A stretch of DNA of 64,000 nt, from the NCBI RefSeq assembly GCF_030272615.1, contig NC_081406.1, forward strand, positions 458,206,072-458,270,071. The letters are read 5' to 3'. Below the pieces are notes generated by a model, which saw only the letters and a list, made by a program, of their open reading frames with translations, ran no database searches and had not been told where the DNA came from. This document shows positions 1 through 12,009 of this stretch, one piece after another; position 1 is the stretch's first letter, and each line of letters opens with the position of its first letter. Made by a program: the position numbers and the translations under genes. Origin of the DNA: Cryptomeria japonica. Taxonomy: Eukaryota; Streptophyta; Pinopsida; Cupressales; Cupressaceae.

Positions 1-7
1 AAACACC

Positions 8-1465
8 ATGTACAAAGTGGTCAAAAAGCTGAAGATTGTTAAAGATAATGTTAAGAAGTGGAATAAGGAATGCTTTGGGAATATCTTTACCTCAAAAGCT
101 ACAATCCTCTTAGAGCTCAAGGAAATCCAGGATGAGATACAAAACAATGGTTATACTAATACATCTAGAGACACTTAAGATGCTATTCTTATGAGATATC
201 ATTATATTATAGCTAAAGAGGAAACCTACTGGAAACAAAGATCGAGAAATGTCTAGTTGAAGGAGGGGGATAGGAATACTAAATAATTCCATATGTCCAC
301 CTTGAGACATAAGGCCATTAATAGAATTGTTTAGATTAAAATGAATGTCAGATGTGTAGTAGATGATGATTCCATGAGCAAGGCTGCTATGGATGTTTTC
401 TCCAATTTACTTGCTAAGGATCAGAATTTGGATATACAGGCCCAAAGGGACCTCCTGGATAGTATTCCTACCATTTTAGGGGATGATTAGAATGCTCACC
501 TGACTGCCATCCCTTCCCATGGTGAAATTCAGATAGCTGTAAACTCCTTTGAGGGTAACAAGGCCCCAAGTCCGGATGGCTTTCCCATGTTCTTCTTCAA
601 AATGTACTGGCATATTATTGGAGATGATGTTACCAGAGTTGTGAAAGAAGTTTTTGGTGCAAGAAAAATGTTGAAAGAAGTTAATGGTACCTTTATTGGT
701 CTTATACCCAAAAAGAAGGGGGCTGACTCAATGGATCTTTTTAGACCTATTAGTCTATGCAACTCTCTCTATAAGATTATATCCAAGGTTCTAACCTCTA
801 GAATTCTTAAGTTGCTCCCCTCCATCATTTGGCCTCAGCAAAGCGACTTTGTCCTGGGTAGACAAATTTTGGATTCAATCATCGCTATCCATGAAAATAT
901 CCACTCTTTCTATTTCTCTAAGAAAGAAGGTTTTTTTCTGAAGCTTGATCTCTCTAAAGCTTATGATAGAGTGGACTGGGATTTTATGATGGATGTTCTC
1001 TCTGCTTTTGGCTTCAGCCCTAGAAGTGTTAGCCTTATTAGGCAACTTGTCTCTTCGGCTTCTTTCTCTGTTTTAATGAATGGATCTCCCTGTCCTTTCA
1101 TTAAAGCTTCTAGAGATCTCAAACAGGGGGGCCCTCTATCCCCAGTTATCTTTATCATTATGGCGGAATGTCTGGGGAGATGTATTGGAAAGCTGGCTGA
1201 GAAAAGGGAGTTTTGTGGTTTGAATCCTTCTTTGGCGGATCAAATATGTTCCCATCAATAGTTTGTTGATGATTCTATAATAATGGGGAAAGCTATAGTG
1301 AAGGATTATAGAAGATTAAAAAAGGCTTTGGATAACTATGGTAATGCCACTAGTCAACTTATAAACTGGTCTAAAAGATTTGTTTATTTTATCAATACCC
1401 CGAAGAGGATGATTAAAATTAGTAATATTCCGGGTGGTCAAATTGGTAGTCTGACTGCTTCTTAC
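8..1465 (+). pseudogene. LINE ORF2 part 1: linker and reverse transcriptase fingers/palm
   Basis: One reading frame can be followed from base 8 to the Copia-1 insertion, interrupted by stops. The first about 180 codons are the usual plant L1 linker (WNKECFGNI, then EGDRNTK just before a stop). The RT core follows: FIGLIPKKKG, FRPISLCNSLYKIISKVLT, FVLGRQILDSI, KLDLSKAYDRVDWDF (first catalytic Asp region), LKQGGPLSP, and FVDDS for the catalytic YxDD box. A TAG at 1259 lies directly before FVDD. The protein would copy LINE RNA at nicked DNA (target-primed reverse transcription). It is dead here: several in-frame stops plus a 12-kb insertion. The endonuclease domain should lie upstream of the window. 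Confidence 0.85.
1461..1465 (+). other. Copia-1 target-site duplication, left copy (CTTAC)
   Basis: CTTAC directly precedes the LTR start. The same five bases follow the 3' LTR at 13545-13549. Removing the element and one copy restores the LINE codon phase. Confidence 0.95.
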
Positions 1466-2999
1466 TATTGGCAATATTACATTATAACAGACAATGAAAG
1501 AGTGTTGACATTTCAATAAGGATATTGAGAAGGTTATTGATGATTATGGACATAACTGATTAAATATGTTTTACTATCTTGATATTATTATTTTGTCATT
1601 GATGTCAAGAAATTGATTTTCTAATTTAGTATGATGTTGCCATATCTTGAGAAGTGTGATATGAAGACTATAAAGAAGTCGGTAAAAGACACAGGAAAGA
1701 ATATGATGAATAAGGGGATAAGTTATTCAATGGGCAACTACTACCAAGTCAGACAATGATGAGATCATGATGTTTTAGATTGTTTTAACATCATACATAT
1801 GTTCTAAAATGTAAAGGTTAATACTATACTATGTTATCAGGCAAAGAACCTAGTCGGTAAAACCTAAGGAACCTAGTCGGTAAACCCTAAGGTTATCGCT
1901 ATTAGTTAATGAAGGCAGAATGTCTACCGAGTAAAGTTTAGTATTCACTGAGTTACAACTGAGCTATAACAGAATGCATTAAATGTTTACATGTGATATT
2001 TAATGAAGGAAGCTGATGAGCTGGAGAGAATTCAATGATTTGTAAGCTGTGTACGAAGATTGTTAAAGAATATATGGTAAAGAAAGATTGGCATGAAGAT
2101 CTACAGCTCAGATTGAACCACAATACCCTAACACAAGTTCCAAGGCAAATATGCAAGTTCCAAGGTGGGGTAAAATGTTTTCAGATTGAAGAATACATTG
2201 AACCTGGAAAAGATTGAAGATCTGATGGCTATTATTGATCATGGGAAATTTGATCAAGGAGTTTAAGCAATTAGAAGATTGTTTATAAATAGGAAACTGT
2301 TGATAAACAATGTATGCGGGCAAGTGTATGCACAAGGATGTTACATAGTGATTACCGAGCACAGAAGCTTGAAGACCTGTTATAATAATAGAGTATAGAT
2401 GCCTAATAGATAGAAAAGATTAGTTCTATGTCTAGATTGTATTGAACAAATAGGAATCTGCTTTAGCATTTTAGATGTGAAGTTGCAGATAGATTTTTAT
2501 TACTGTTATTTTGTGAAAGTGATAGAAAATATCTTAATCGAGTGGACTTAACAGTCTTATATGTAAATCCTCTAGCAAGGTGACATTCTTATTGAGTGTT
2601 TGAAATCCTTTGACAAGGTCACTTCTAACAAAGTGAAGATCCTAACAGATCTGAGGGAAATCCTTTAACCGGGTCACATCTAGCAATGTGTTTGTAATCT
2701 TTAACAGGATTTTCTTTTAACCAAGCATACTCTAGAAGAGTATATTTCTTAGTGGGTCCAAAATCCCACAGTGCTTTTTCCCTATTGGGGTTTCCATGTT
2801 AAATTTGGTGTTATGAGGTTTACATTGTTCATATGCTTTTGAGTTTGCATGTTTGACAGTTTTTGGTTATATGACTGATCAATATGTTACCAAGGTTGAA
2901 TCTGATGTTTTAATGGATGATTAAGTTTGTATGATTCACCCCCCCCTCTCATCTTGTTGGCTATAGGATCTGTACTTATATTAAGTATCAAAACTATCA
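1466..2999 (+). repeat. Copia-1 5' LTR
   Basis: Begins TATTGGCAATATTAC, with the terminal TG changed to TA; the other LTR has TGTTGG. Ends ACTATCA directly before the primer-binding site. Contains two CCTAGTCGGTAAA repeats near 1850-1890 and a TATA-like box at 2284. Closely matches 12010-13544. Confidence 0.95.
2284..2290 (+). promoter_or_regulatory. TATA-like box in Copia-1 5' LTR
   Basis: TATAAAT inside GTTTATAAATAGG. The 3' LTR has TTAATAAATAGG at the same place, so its copy is damaged. Position within the LTR fits an element promoter. Inferred from sequence only. Confidence 0.4.
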
Positions 3000-3001
3000 A
3001 T

Positions 3002-3013
3002 TGGTATCAGAGC
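3002..3013 (+). other. Copia-1 primer-binding site (initiator tRNA-Met type)
   Basis: TGGTATCAGAGC begins two bases after the 5' LTR. This is the usual plant copia site complementary to the 3' end of initiator tRNA-Met, which primes minus-strand synthesis. Confidence 0.9.
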
Positions 3014-3063
3014 TTTTGACTTCGAAAGGAAAGTTTAAAGGCACTTGAGTTAAAGATCCAAAG

Positions 3064-4005
3064 ATGTATAAGAGGGACACACCGAAGCTGAACAAGTCAA
3101 GTTTCTTTACATGACAAACAAGGATGAAGCTACATCTATGAGGAGCTGGAGAATATGCTATATACTATCTAGAGAATGATTTTGTTGCACCAATCACCTA
3201 TCCATTGACTATGGAAGAGATAAAGGTGAAGTAAGAACATATTCAAGCAATGATTGAAATAACATTTGTATTGACTGATTTAGAGTTTAATGATCTAGAA
3301 GGATGTACTGATGCAAAGGCAATGTGGACTAAGCTCATATCTGTATATGGAGGAGATGAACATGTTCAAAGAGAAAAAGTAGATATTCTAAGAGGACAAC
3401 TTGAATCTATGAGGATGAATGAAGGTGAGAACATAACCTAGTACAGTACAAGACTAAAGGAGATTGTAAATCAAATCAAAGGAGCAAGAGGAACTATTGA
3501 AGAAAAGGATGTAACAAGTATGTTTTTAAGAACCCTTCTACCTGCCTATGCAATCGGAGTCTCTGCAATCAATGAATTGAGGTTTGTACCTAATATGCTA
3601 GTTTCCTTGGATGCTACTATTGGTAAGATACATGCATTTGAGTTAAGTAATTTTGATAACAGTGGGTCATCGGTAAATAAAGTTGAATCTACATTTAGTT
3701 ATTTTCATCTGAATGAATCTAATGATTACAATGAAAGAAAGTATAAGTACTCTGAAGGAGATCACAGTGGAGCAAGTGAAAGATTTCAGAAGAACACGGA
3801 AGAAGTACCCAAACTGTATGAAGAAATCAGAAAGCAAGAAGAGTTTGAAGCACTATTGGCCAAAAGGTTATCGAGAGGAAAAGGTAAGTATAAAGGAAAA
3901 CTAGCTTTCAAATGTTTCAATTGTGATAAGATTCGACATATGGCTTCTAACTATCTTGACAAAGATTTCACTGAAAAGAGAGATTACCGAGATGAAGACA
4001 AATAG
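3064..4005 (+). pseudogene. Copia-1 gag (capsid-nucleocapsid) remnant
   Basis: Starts at an ATG (MYKRDTPKLNKSSFF). The copia gag signature follows (AKAMWTKLISVYGGDEHVQR, KVDILRGQLESMRM, then YSTRLKEIVNQI). Stops include TAG at 3439, between NIT and YSTRL. The zinc knuckle near codon 290 reads CFNCDKIRHMASNY. The spacing fits CX2CX4HX4C, but the last Cys is Tyr, so the RNA-binding knuckle is broken. Gag would form the virus-like particle that packages element RNA. The frame is lost before protease near 4005. Confidence 0.85.
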
Positions 4006-4079
4006 ATAACCATTACAGAGGACACCGAGACTTCGGAAGAAGAGATAGAAAGACATGCTTAACAGCTGATGAGGAATCT

Positions 4080-7055
4080 AACGATGATAAATCAGATAAG
4101 ATTGATACAGAGGAAGTTGTTTATGTGGCTATCAAGGATGGATCAGATGAAGAAAGGTAGAAGAAAAAGCCCTAATATCTCACATAAACACTAATGATTC
4201 TTGGATTATAGATAGTGGATGCTCACATCATATGACATGAGATAAACACAAGTTTGTTATGTTAGAAGATTATGATGGAGGCTATGTTAGATTTGGTAAT
4301 GATGCACCATGTCTGGTCAGAGGTAAAGGATCTCTAACACTTCTTGATAATGCAAGATGCAATGATGTTTATTGGGTTGAAGGTTTGAAATACAATTTGT
4401 TGAGTGTAGCACAACTAAACAACACAGGTTACCAAATAGAATTTCAGAAAGGAATTGTCAAAGTTCATGTATGCAAAGATTGATGATACCTGGTTATGGC
4501 ATAAAAGGTTTTGTCATGTTAATTTTGATAATCTGATCAAAATAATTAGGAAGCACCGAGTAAGAGGTATACCGAGTCTTGAAAAACCTGAGAATGCTAT
4601 GTGCCGAGGATGTCAGATGGGTAAGATGACAAGATCTAGCTTTATAAGTAAGTCCTACACTTCTAAGGGAATTTTAGATCTTGTGCACATTGATCTTTGT
4701 GGTCCTATGAAAGTTTAGAGTTATTATGGTGATAAGTATTTCATATTATTTGTGGATGGATATTCAAGGATGATGTCAGTAATGTTTCTAAAAGAAAAAT
4801 CAGAAGCTTTTCAAATGTTTAAATGGTACAAGGCAAGAGTTGAAAATGAAATAGGAAGACAACTAAAATGTCTTAGATTAGACAGAGGAGGAGAGTTCAC
4901 ATCTGATGAGTTCAACTTGTTCTACAATGATCATGGTATTAAAAGACAAGTCTCTGCACCGAGAACTCCACAGCAGAATGGAATAGCTGAAAGAAGAAAC
5001 AGATCTATTATGGATTGTGCTAGAACACTGATGTCTGAGAAGAAAGTTCCACAAACATTTTGGAGAGAAGCAATAAGCACATCTGTTTACACCTTGAACC
5101 GAGTTCAATTGAAGAAAGGTACTTTGAAGACACCTTATGAAATCTAGTATGGGAAGAAACCTAATGTGAGCTATTTTAAAATCTTTGGAAGTAAATCATC
5201 TAACAAAATAGTAGAAAGTGCAAATGTGAAAATTGATGAATTTGTCGAAAGAAATGATGAAGGAAATTCCAAAGAACTAGAAGACTATGATGAATTTGTC
5301 TATGTGCAACCGAGAAGTCCTACAGAGAAAACTGTTGAAGAAAATGAAGAAAATATCTAGTTACCGAGTGATGAAGAAGATCATACAAAGCCTACCGAGC
5401 CTGTATTAGCCAAATATGTTAGAATACATCATGCACCAAGTCAGATTATAGGAGATAAGGATGATCCAGTGATGACAAGGAACAAACTAAGACAAAACAC
5501 ATGTTTGATATCTGAATTTGAACTGAGAATAGTGAAAGAGGCATTTAACAGTGAAGATTGGATAAATGCTATGACAGAAGAGATTGATCAAATCAAGAAG
5601 AATGACACATGGACACTAGTCCCAAGACCGAAGGACAAAAATGTAATCGGTACAAAGTGGATCTTCAGAAACAAGCTAAATGAAAAAGGAGAGGTCATTC
5701 AGAACAAAGCAAGACTAGTTTGCAAAGGTTATGCCCAAGAAGAAGGAATTGATTATGGTGAGACTTTTGCACCTATTGCTAGACTTGAAGGAGTAAGAAC
5801 ATTGTTGGCATATGCTGCTTTCAAGAACTTCAAGGTATATCAAATGGATGTCAAATCTGCATTTCTGAATGGAATATTAGAAGAAGAAGTTTTCATTGAA
5901 CAACCTGAAGGATTTGATGAAGACAATGATAAAGATCAAGTATGTAAATTGAACAAAGCTTTATATGGTCTGAAACAAGCACCTAGAGCATGGTATGAGA
6001 GATTGCACCCTTATTTGATTAATATTGGTTTTATAAGGACAAGTGAGAACAACAACATGTACATGAAGAATGATGAAAATAGAATACTGATCTCAACCAT
6101 ATTTGTTGATGATATTATATTTTGTGGAAATGAGTCTTTATGCAAGAACTTTGGAAATGAAATGAGCAAAGAATTTGAGATGTCATTAATCAGTGAGATA
6201 AAGTATTTTATAGGTTTATAGATATTGCAAATAAAAAATGAGATTTTCATTACTCAATCCAAGTACATAAAGGAAATCTTGAAGAAATTTGGAATGGAGG
6301 ATTCAAAACCAGTAAGTACTCCTATGACTACCAACTGTAAACTATCAAAGAATGATGAATCTGCATCTATTGATGAGACACTTTACTGATCTATGATTGG
6401 AAAGTTGCAATATGTTGTTCACACCAGGCCAGATATAGCACATGCAGTAGGTATTGTTGCAAGATTCTTTGTTGATCCTAAGGAAACACACATGACAATA
6501 ATCAAAAGAATTTTCAGATACTTAAAAGGCATTAAAGATTACGGCTTAGTATATCAAAAAGGAAATGATTTTGATTTAAAAGTTTATACTGATGCTGATT
6601 GGGCAGGCAACATTGATGACAGGAAAAGCACAAGTGGAGGAGCTTTCTTCTTAGGAGAAAGACTAGTGAGTTGGCTTAGCAAGAAACAAGGATGTGTTTC
6701 TCAGTCAATAGCTGAAGCTAAATATGTTGATGCAACACTAAATTGCACCAACATTGCATGGATCAAACAACTATTGGAAGGTATAAATGAGAAAGTTACC
6801 GAGCCAATAACTATATTCTGTGACAATACTAGTGCCATTAATATTTCAAAGAATCCTGTTATGCACTCTAAGACAAAGCACATATCTATCAAATATCATT
6901 ATCTTAGAGAAGAATCTCAAGAGAAGAAAGTGGTGTTGGAATATGTTAGCACAAAGGAGCAAATTGCAGATATCTTCACCAAGCCACTACCAAAGGACAC
7001 TTTTAAATATCTTAGAAGTAAGTTAGGGGTCCTACCCCTATCTTCTACTCACTAA
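4080..7055 (+). pseudogene. Copia-1 pol: protease, integrase, reverse transcriptase, RNase H
   Basis: Copia domain order. Protease: WIIDSGCSHHM near 4202, with the catalytic Asp-Ser-Gly. GAG-pre-integrase zinc finger: WLWHKRFCHVN ... CRGCQMGK. Integrase core: D in VHIDLCGP, D in LRLDRGGEF, E in [56 protein letters not shown] and the catalytic box IFVDDII. RNase H: VYTDADWAGN, SIAEAKYVDA, FCDNTSAI, EQIADIFTKPL. From 4455 to 7055 everything is in one frame with five stops (TAG at 4716, 5145, 5358 and 6219; TGA at 6387). After the integrase, GSK joins directly to a downstream acidic linker; an in-frame deletion of some tens of codons is likely. A frameshift lies near 4455-4483. Confidence 0.92.
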
Positions 7056-7075
7056 CTGAGTTTGGTGAAAGCATC

Positions 7076-8290
7076 TGTTGGCACTATTTAAAATTGAGTC
7101 AATTTTATAGGCCCATTTCAAAATTTTGCTCTGCATGTCAGAAAAGTACCTAAATGAGTCAATTTGAATGACTTAGTTAGAAAGGGGGTAAATGGAGCCG
7201 GTTGATTTTCAGAGGGTGAGGCTTGGGATTCATGTCCCACACCTTTCATTTGGCCTATAAAGTGTGTTGCAACTTTCAAAATTCAGTTTGGATAAGTTTA
7301 TGAGGTACCCATTTTGAGGGGTGAGCTGGAAGTGCATTTTAGGCACAAATGCAGATTTTATTGAGTAGCCTACTTTGAGCGATTACATCTTTTGCCCTAT
7401 TGATCATCATGGAGAAATTCAAATTGGATTCAATTCTATGCATAAATGTGAGTTATCCTACAAATTTTCAAGTTCTAACGAATCCATTTGCAGTTTGTGT
7501 GGTTTGACTAGTCCCTATTTCGACAGCTAGTCGGAGCCCTTTTTCGCACAAGTGTAAAAGTTGCGTCAGTAAGCATCATGCCATCATGTTTGTTTTGGGT
7601 TATTACTGGTATAAATGATGAGCTACGTTTCAAATTTGAAGCCTATGTCAATCCATTTGATCGGTTTTCAAAAGGGTTCATTTGGCCATCATTTTCAGTC
7701 TTCCATACTTTCAGTGTCGTATCAGTTAATGTAGCCATTTTGTGAGTGCGTCGTTTGCATCCTGTTAGTCTGGTTATCGAACTGAGAATTCAAAGTTTTA
7801 ATATGTACTTCAAGGTACCTATGTTTCAAATTTTAGGGCCTACGAAGGTCATTTGATATTTTTGAGAAAGGCGTCATGTGTTACCAGGACATTGACTTCA
7901 TCAGGTCCGTAGTGTCGACAAAGCCAGTTTGTCATTTTTGCCGATTAATATCTCTTCGCTCGGGACTCATCTTGAGAAACCGTCTGGTAGATTTCATGAT
8001 TACATATCAGAGTACATGTTTGTCAAATGGCGAGCTCTAGAAAGGTGTTTTGATAGGTTTGAAAAATACGTCTTCGCAATTAAATGCGAAAATGTGGCGC
8101 AAGTGCCTGAAAGTCGTAGAATGCGGATTAATGATCCGAAAATGATGTCGATCGTTTCCAAAGGTATGTTTGAGGTCCATGAATCATTTCAGAGGTTAGT
8201 TGTATGAAAATGAATTTTTTTTTAGTTGGACCTACTTTGGGGCCCGACCTGGCTCGACTGCAATTCGCCAATGGGATGGTGAGAGATGAT
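7076..8290 (+). repeat. F-like LTR-type segment inside Copia-1
   Basis: Begins TGTTGGCACT right after pol and is unlike copia. Three blocks match, in order and with similar spacing, the F repeat at 62.5-63.4 kb: a CTTTGAGC block (7374 here; 62558 there), an AGTCGG-GAGCC block (about 7533; 62720), and a GGACC-YAC-GGGCCCGA block (about 8228; 63368). It is probably a diverged LTR fragment or solo LTR of a relative of F. No clear partner or target duplication was found. The open frame 7929-8207 inside it resembles nothing known. Confidence 0.5.
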
Positions 8291-9735
8291 TTCAGTTTGC
8301 TTGTTTTTTATGGATTGATGAGTGTGTTTCTTGCACTTTGGTGGCAAACCTCAAATATTTTAGAGAGATGTTAATTTACTAATATATATTATTGATTGGG
8401 CATGCGCATATGAAAATGAAGAGGAGGTTAGTCTTGCATTGAAAGAAATGCTTAAAATGAATGTGGTAAATAAGAGTTTTCATGATTTTGAGAAAGGCAC
8501 ACAAGGATAGTCCATCATGACAATCTCTGCTATGTTTCAGTGAATAAAATTCATAGGGTAATGGCAGCCAACAAATACCTTCAAGCAAATGCAATGGTCA
8601 GCAAATGACTTCTTCTCTCCCCCCTGCATGACATGGAGGATGGTAAAAGAGCAGCGTTGGAGTTTTGATGAAATGCAGCAGCAAACAACACACAACCAAA
8701 TTCAATGGAAAATGCAAAATGATAGTTCATGTGGTGAAGAGGGGGGGGCAGATTGAAAATTAAAGCAATTGCTAGAATACTTGCTAGGCATGGTGTTTTG
8801 GAGTTGCAGTGCTATGGTGAGTGCCAATGTCCCCTACATGGTGGATATGGAACAACAGGAAATGTGGTGTTTGAAGGATCCAACACTGAGCTCTTAAATG
8901 AGTGCAAACAACAAGCAACCAAAACAAATGAAATCTCCTCCATCACGTGGGTGTACAGGCAGTATTGAAACCAAGGCAATGTAAAAGTGGAGACCTCCAA
9001 GTCTCATGTGGTAGTTGAAATGGTTTGTAGAATCCTCCCAGCAGTCCATGTGGGGATTGGAGAAGGGTTGCAGAAGAAATCTAAGCTGGGCGTGGTGGCT
9101 GGTGAAAAAACCATAGAAACCATTAAGAAAAAATAGAATGTTGGTATCCTCCATGTAATTTGTGGATTGGGCGTTTTGTTTTAATAAACAACAATCAAAT
9201 GCAAAGTGCCTAGCACGTGGTGTGGTATGGGTAAAAGGGGATACAACAACAGTTTTGTAACTTCAGCATTCAGAAACCCCATCGCCCTTGCTAGCATTCT
9301 TTCCTCCCTGCTGGTAGAAGGCATTGAAGCTTCAGCAGAATGCAAAACATACTCATAGAAGCAACTTCCTCCTTTCATGGAAGCCAATGGAGGGTGGAGA
9401 GAATTTAAATGAAGTGGAAATTGTCAGCCAGTATGGGGTTTGCATTTTTTTTATGAAACTCCAAGTAATGCAATGTGGCTAATGTGGAATGTTGTCTTCT
9501 CCTCCCTTCGCATGATCTTCTGCAGTGTGTGTATAAGGCAATCTCCATTAAAACCCCAGGCAAGGCACCAAAGATGAGAGTTAGTCCTCCCTCCATGTAA
9601 AAATTTCAAGCAAGATGCATTTTCTGGGCAAGTCTTTTATCCCACATTCACTAGGAAGTGGTACTTTTTAATTTTTATAAGCAAAAACAAACGCATCCAT
9701 AGTGTCAAAGCCATCTAGGCTTTTGACGGACGGTG
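8291..9735. other. Non-coding, unclassified part of the Copia-1 tail
   Basis: No recognisable protein motif on either strand. Short open frames (for example 8753-8968) have no family signature. Composition is ordinary. Confidence 0.4.
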
Positions 9736-10440
9736 TCTATGGGCACCCAAGGTGGGCCCACGCGTGGATGCAGATCTCAAGGTGACGGAGGAGGTGACTA
9801 AGTGGCGACCAGGTGGACCCCACGCAGGCATGCTTCCCAAGGCAAATGGGTGAATTTTGCAGAGAAGGGTCAGCTTTACTAGTGAGCATGTCTGAGATGA
9901 TCGACGAAGCGCGTGATTTTGCAGGCCAAAGATGCACACGAGTTACACCCTGCGAAATGGCGAAAAAGGTAAAGATCATGCAAGTTCTAGCCAATCGAAC
10001 GGTCTGTGCAGTTTCGCAGGCCAAAGTTGCTCGCCAGTTAAGCCTTGTGAAACAACAAAATGTGAAATGGCGAAAAAGGCGAAAATGTAGCATAGTAAAG
10101 GTCGAGCAAGTTAGGAGCAGATTGACGACCTGCGCGGTTTCATGGAGTGAAGATGCATGCTGGATAAACCTTGTGAAATGGCGAAAGCCTGGTGATGCAC
10201 AAGTGGCAGGTCCAGTCAGCTGTCCAGCAGGTGGGTCCCGGTGAGGTGGCGATGACGTGGTGTAGAGGTGGCACCCAGGTGGACGACAAGCAAGCAGACA
10301 CGTGGTGGAGTGACGAGGTGTCATCCCAGGTGGCGCCCAATGGACCCCATCAACCAATCAAATGCCATCACATGGCCAAGCATCAGGGCACAATCAGAGC
10401 AAAAATCAAATTTAAATTCAGTAAATTACATAGTACAAAC
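9736..10440. repeat. GC-rich block with about 111-base degenerate tandem repeats
   Basis: Much richer in G and C than its surroundings. A GAAATGGCGAAA core recurs at 9953, 10063 and 10174, a spacing of 110-111 bases, with related flanks (GCAGGCCAAAG). GGTGG and CCCAGGTGG motifs are common between 9780 and 10340, and a CACGTGG G-box-like word lies near 10302. A 143-codon open frame on the + strand (9813-10244) simply encodes the repeats. I see no known protein. It could be a captured host fragment or a local satellite. Confidence 0.5.
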
Positions 10441-11764
10441 TATATCAAATAAATGAAAAATTTAAATGATGTGCACAAATAGGGAATTAATTCGTCCAGG
10501 GCTCAATTTTGGCCAAAATATAAAGTGTTATATGTTTTCGGAAAGCTCTCGGAATGAGGAATTGTATTATGGAGTTAATTTTGGTGAAGATCAGATATTT
10601 TGGGAGTAGTTTGGTAAAGAATGAAATTCAGTTAAAGAGGAGACACTTGGCAATTCAGTTGCAGATTTGATTTGGTTCCCTCTCCTTCTTATTCCCAATT
10701 CTTCTCATTTGTAAGGGTTCCAAAATTCTGTGACAGTGGCTCTATTTTTCATGCCTTCCATTTTCTGAAGATCTTGACCCAAGTTTGTAAATGCTTCTGT
10801 TTGGTTTCAGGGTATAGAGATTTCAGTGCAGTGTTGTAAATGTGGTTTTAGTTGCAGGTCTTGCTTGTGTTAGGAATAAGTAAATTCCACACAATATTGT
10901 CTCTAGGTATGTATTTCATTATCATAAATTGAATCCTCAAGGAGGATGAAATTAGTCAATTTCAAGGAGATTGTTGTGGCTGTTGATAGGTATCCTTTAG
11001 TGAAGGTTTTAAATTCTGTAGGCAGTCATAAATGATGAAATATGTATCCAGATCTGATAAATTTATGAATGAATCAAATAGTGCATTAATATAAGGTATT
11101 GATGCCTGAATATCTTGTTTAAGGAAAATAAACTTGCATCTATTATTTATATTTGTAGTTCTGTGTGTGACTCTGCTGCCCAATGAACAAGGCACTGGTC
11201 TTTGACAGATTTGGGAATGGTCTCATAACAACAATTTTAAAACAAAATCTATTTCCCTTTATGTTTAGGGGTTGTGTACTTTCATTCCAAGCTCTTTTTC
11301 ATTTGTGGTTTATATAGATCTAGCCAATCTATAGTGTGTTTCTAAATTGGATGAGTTTGTGGAATGCTCTATTTGCTTCATTGATGTTGTCATGGTGAGT
11401 GAATAAGTTTGATTCAATGCATCAAAAGGGTGTCCCCCCCTAGGTCTAGCAGAACCTGAAGTGTAGGAGGATCAATTAGGGTCCTACGTTATGTTGTCCA
11501 AGCCCTGAAAATATTTGGTGAACAACAACATCAATCCGATGACTATTGAAAATATTTTGGGGAGTTGATGTTGGAGTTATAAACTTTAGAATGTTTTCTA
11601 AAAGTGTACTAGAAGTAATATTGGAATATTATAGAGAATGATACAGGGAACGAGAATTGAAGACAAATGCTCTGACCAAGACTCAATTGATACACAACAA
11701 TAGGAAATAACTTCTTACAAAAACAAATTATGTTTTAGTTCTTTTTTTTTTTTTTGGCATTGTT
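10441..11764. other. Non-coding, unclassified part of the Copia-1 tail
   Basis: AT-rich, with pyrimidine stretches near 10680-10710 and a poly-T run ending near 11755. No open frame with family motifs on either strand. Confidence 0.4.
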
Positions 11765-11870
11765 GTCAAAGGGGGAGAAGACCAATGTATGAGAGAAGAC
11801 CTACCAATGGGGGAGAAGACCTACCAAAGGGGGAGAAGACTAATATATGGGAGAAGACTGAGAGAAGACT
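11765..11870 (+). repeat. Repeated polypurine-tract-like units before the Copia-1 3' LTR
   Basis: GGGGGAGAAGAC or close variants occur five times, with linkers such as CTACCAAT. They resemble the true tract at 11998 and look like local duplications of a 3' untranslated PPT-like sequence. Confidence 0.6.
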
Positions 11871-11997
11871 ACAGATTGAAATAAAGATTGAAAACAGAAG
11901 ACAAGTCTAATGTATGGGGAGAGCATTTCAAGCATTTCAGAATCACAGCAATCTGAATCTTTTAAAGGTCAAATCAATTGGTTTTACCATCAATGCC

Positions 11998-12009
11998 AAA
12001 GGGGGAGAT
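11998..12009 (+). other. Copia-1 polypurine tract
   Basis: AAAGGGGGAGAT directly abuts the 3' LTR start TGTTGG. It would prime plus-strand synthesis. Confidence 0.85.

Noticed and set aside
9737-10357. 206-codon minus-strand frame in the GC-rich block
   Set aside because: No domain signature; explained by the 111-base repeats and high GC.
10680-10960. Possible host exon or intron (pyrimidine tract followed by TTGCAG)
   Set aside because: No coding frame on either side with family similarity; the splice-like words are common by chance.
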